A DNA stretch of 5,636 nucleotides from an uncultured Kangiella sp. (lineage in GTDB: Bacteria > Pseudomonadota > Gammaproteobacteria > Enterobacterales > DSM-103792). Both the position numbers and the translations under genes were made by a program. The DNA lies in assembly GCA_946480585.1 (NCBI GenBank), contig CAMLKQ010000155.1, positions 1-5,636 of the forward strand, written 5' to 3'. The notes under the pieces were generated by a model. It had not been told where the DNA came from. It saw nothing but the letters and a program-made list of their open reading frames with translations, and ran no database searches. Shown here piece by piece: positions 4,856-5,636 of this stretch (its first letter is position 1; each line of letters opens with the position of its first letter).

Positions 4856-5636
4856 ATGTCGAATGTCGATGAGACCGGTCAGGTCGCGGCCTCCCGCTCC
4901 GCCGTGCCTTTGCCTTCACGCGCGGTCCTGCGCGGCAGCATGCGGGTCGTGCTGGCCTATCTTGCGTTCGGCGTTTTGTGGATTCTGCTTTCCGATCGGC
5001 TGCTGGCCATGTTGGTGCCAGCCGCGGAGCTGCCGTTCTGGCAAAGTCTCAAAGGCATTCTGTTTATCGCGGTGACCGCGTTGCTGCTGTTTCTGCTCGT
5101 GCGCCGGCAATTGCAGACTGTGGTGCACGCGCTAAGGGCCAGCCGAGAAAACGAAGCCCGATTCCGGCGCATGTTTCACCGCGCCAATCTGGCCTTGATC
5201 GAATTCGATGATCGCGAGCTGGTCGAGTTGCTCGACGGCTGGCAGCATCAGGGCATTGTCGATCTGCGCCAGGCCTTGCAAACGCATCCGCTACTGCAAA
5301 CGCAGGCACTCAGTCGATTGCGGCTGATAGCCATCAACCCGGAAGCGCGCCGCTTGCTGGGCGCGCCTGGCGCGGCTGATACCCTGAAACTCGGTCATCG
5401 TCTGTTCGGTCCGGAATCGACACCGGTGCTGGCCGATCTGTTGCAGGCCATTCGTGATCGCCAGCCGCGATTCAGCGCGGAGCTCCTGCTGCATCAGGCT
5501 GATGCCGCGCCGGTGGTGTTGCAGTTGAACGTCGGCTTTCCCCACAGCGAGACCGGTTCACTGGCCTTGCTGAGCCTGACTGATATCAGCGCGCCACGAC
5601 GGCTGACCGAACGTCGGCAGCTGCTGCAGACCTTGA
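4856..5636 (+). CDS. Membrane-anchored PAS-domain sensor protein, 3' end missing
   Basis: An open frame of 260 codons runs off the window end. Two membrane helices lie at about residues 31-52 (containing FGVLWILLSDRLL) and 64-84 (ending TALLLFLLVRR). The motif 'LWI-SD-LL ... KG ... TALLL' is a known N-terminal membrane module of PAS sensors, as I recall. A coiled linker, SRENEARFRRMFHRAN, leads into a PAS-like domain of about residues 98-248 that ends LTDISAPRRLTERR, the usual PAS exit helix. Between the first PAS strand and IAINPEARRLLGA lies an extra stretch of about 35 residues (GIVDLRQALQTHPLL within it). The output domain, histidine kinase or GGDEF/EAL, is beyond the window. The frame is closed upstream by TAG at 4817. 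No clear ribosome site precedes ATG 4856; GTG 4829 and ATG 4940 are alternatives. It is probably a separate transcription unit from the operon. Confidence 0.8.
   Translation, partial: MSNVDETGQVAASRSAVPLPSRAVLRGSMRVVLAYLAFGVLWILLSDRLLAMLVPAAELPFWQSLKGILFIAVTALLLFLLVRRQLQTVVHALRASRENEARFRRMFHRANLALIEFDDRELVELLDGWQHQGIVDLRQALQTHPLLQTQALSRLRLIAINPEARRLLGAPGAADTLKLGHRLFGPESTPVLADLLQAIRDRQPRFSAELLLHQADAAPVVLQLNVGFPHSETGSLALLSLTDISAPRRLTERRQLLQTL

Noticed and set aside
4839..5075. Short plus-strand frame rich in Cys and Arg overlapping the PAS sensor gene
   Set aside because: It is an out-of-frame reading of the sensor's N-terminal region, which in its own frame shows two membrane helices and a PAS-like domain.

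Overview
The window looks like chromosomal DNA of a moderately GC-rich Gram-negative bacterium, most likely a gammaproteobacterium. This rests on an outer-membrane type lipoprotein, a proton channel of the ExbB/TolQ type with ExbD partners, a TonB-like protein, good GGAGG-type ribosome binding sites and even codon use. Genus cannot be read from the sequence. No RNA gene, insertion sequence, CRISPR array or sign of recent transfer is visible.

Positions 17-4782 hold one compact run of seven plus-strand genes: a TPR lipoprotein (17-682), a small exported protein of unknown function (682-1008), an ExbB/TolQ/MotA-family channel subunit (1062-1733), two different ExbD-family subunits (1746-2264 and 2261-2740), a TonB-like protein with an AgmX/PglI-type C-terminal domain (2744-3775), and an exported ApbE-type FAD:protein FMN transferase (3772-4782). 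Three junctions overlap, two others are only 3 and 12 bases apart, and the largest gap is 53 bases, so the genes are very probably an operon. The operon may begin upstream of the window, because only 16 bases precede the first gene.

A working model: the ExbB-like protein and the two ExbD-like proteins form a proton-driven motor in the inner membrane. The TonB-like protein carries its force across the periplasm through a long Pro/Lys/Glu-rich and then Gly-rich stalk. The lipoprotein, and perhaps the small exported protein, act as partners in the envelope. What is moved or energised is not shown. The ApbE gene, translationally coupled to the end of the set, raises a possible link to flavin-modified envelope proteins, but no target protein is encoded here.

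The main points of interest are these. The first ExbD has Asn where ExbD/TolR proteins normally carry their proton-accepting Asp, while the second keeps the Asp. The ApbE protein has Lys at the position of a metal-binding Thr. A short, uncharacterised exported protein is built into the operon.

After a 73-base gap with a hairpin and a possible promoter, a separate gene starts at about 4856 and runs off the window end. It encodes a membrane-anchored PAS-domain sensor whose output domain lies outside the window.
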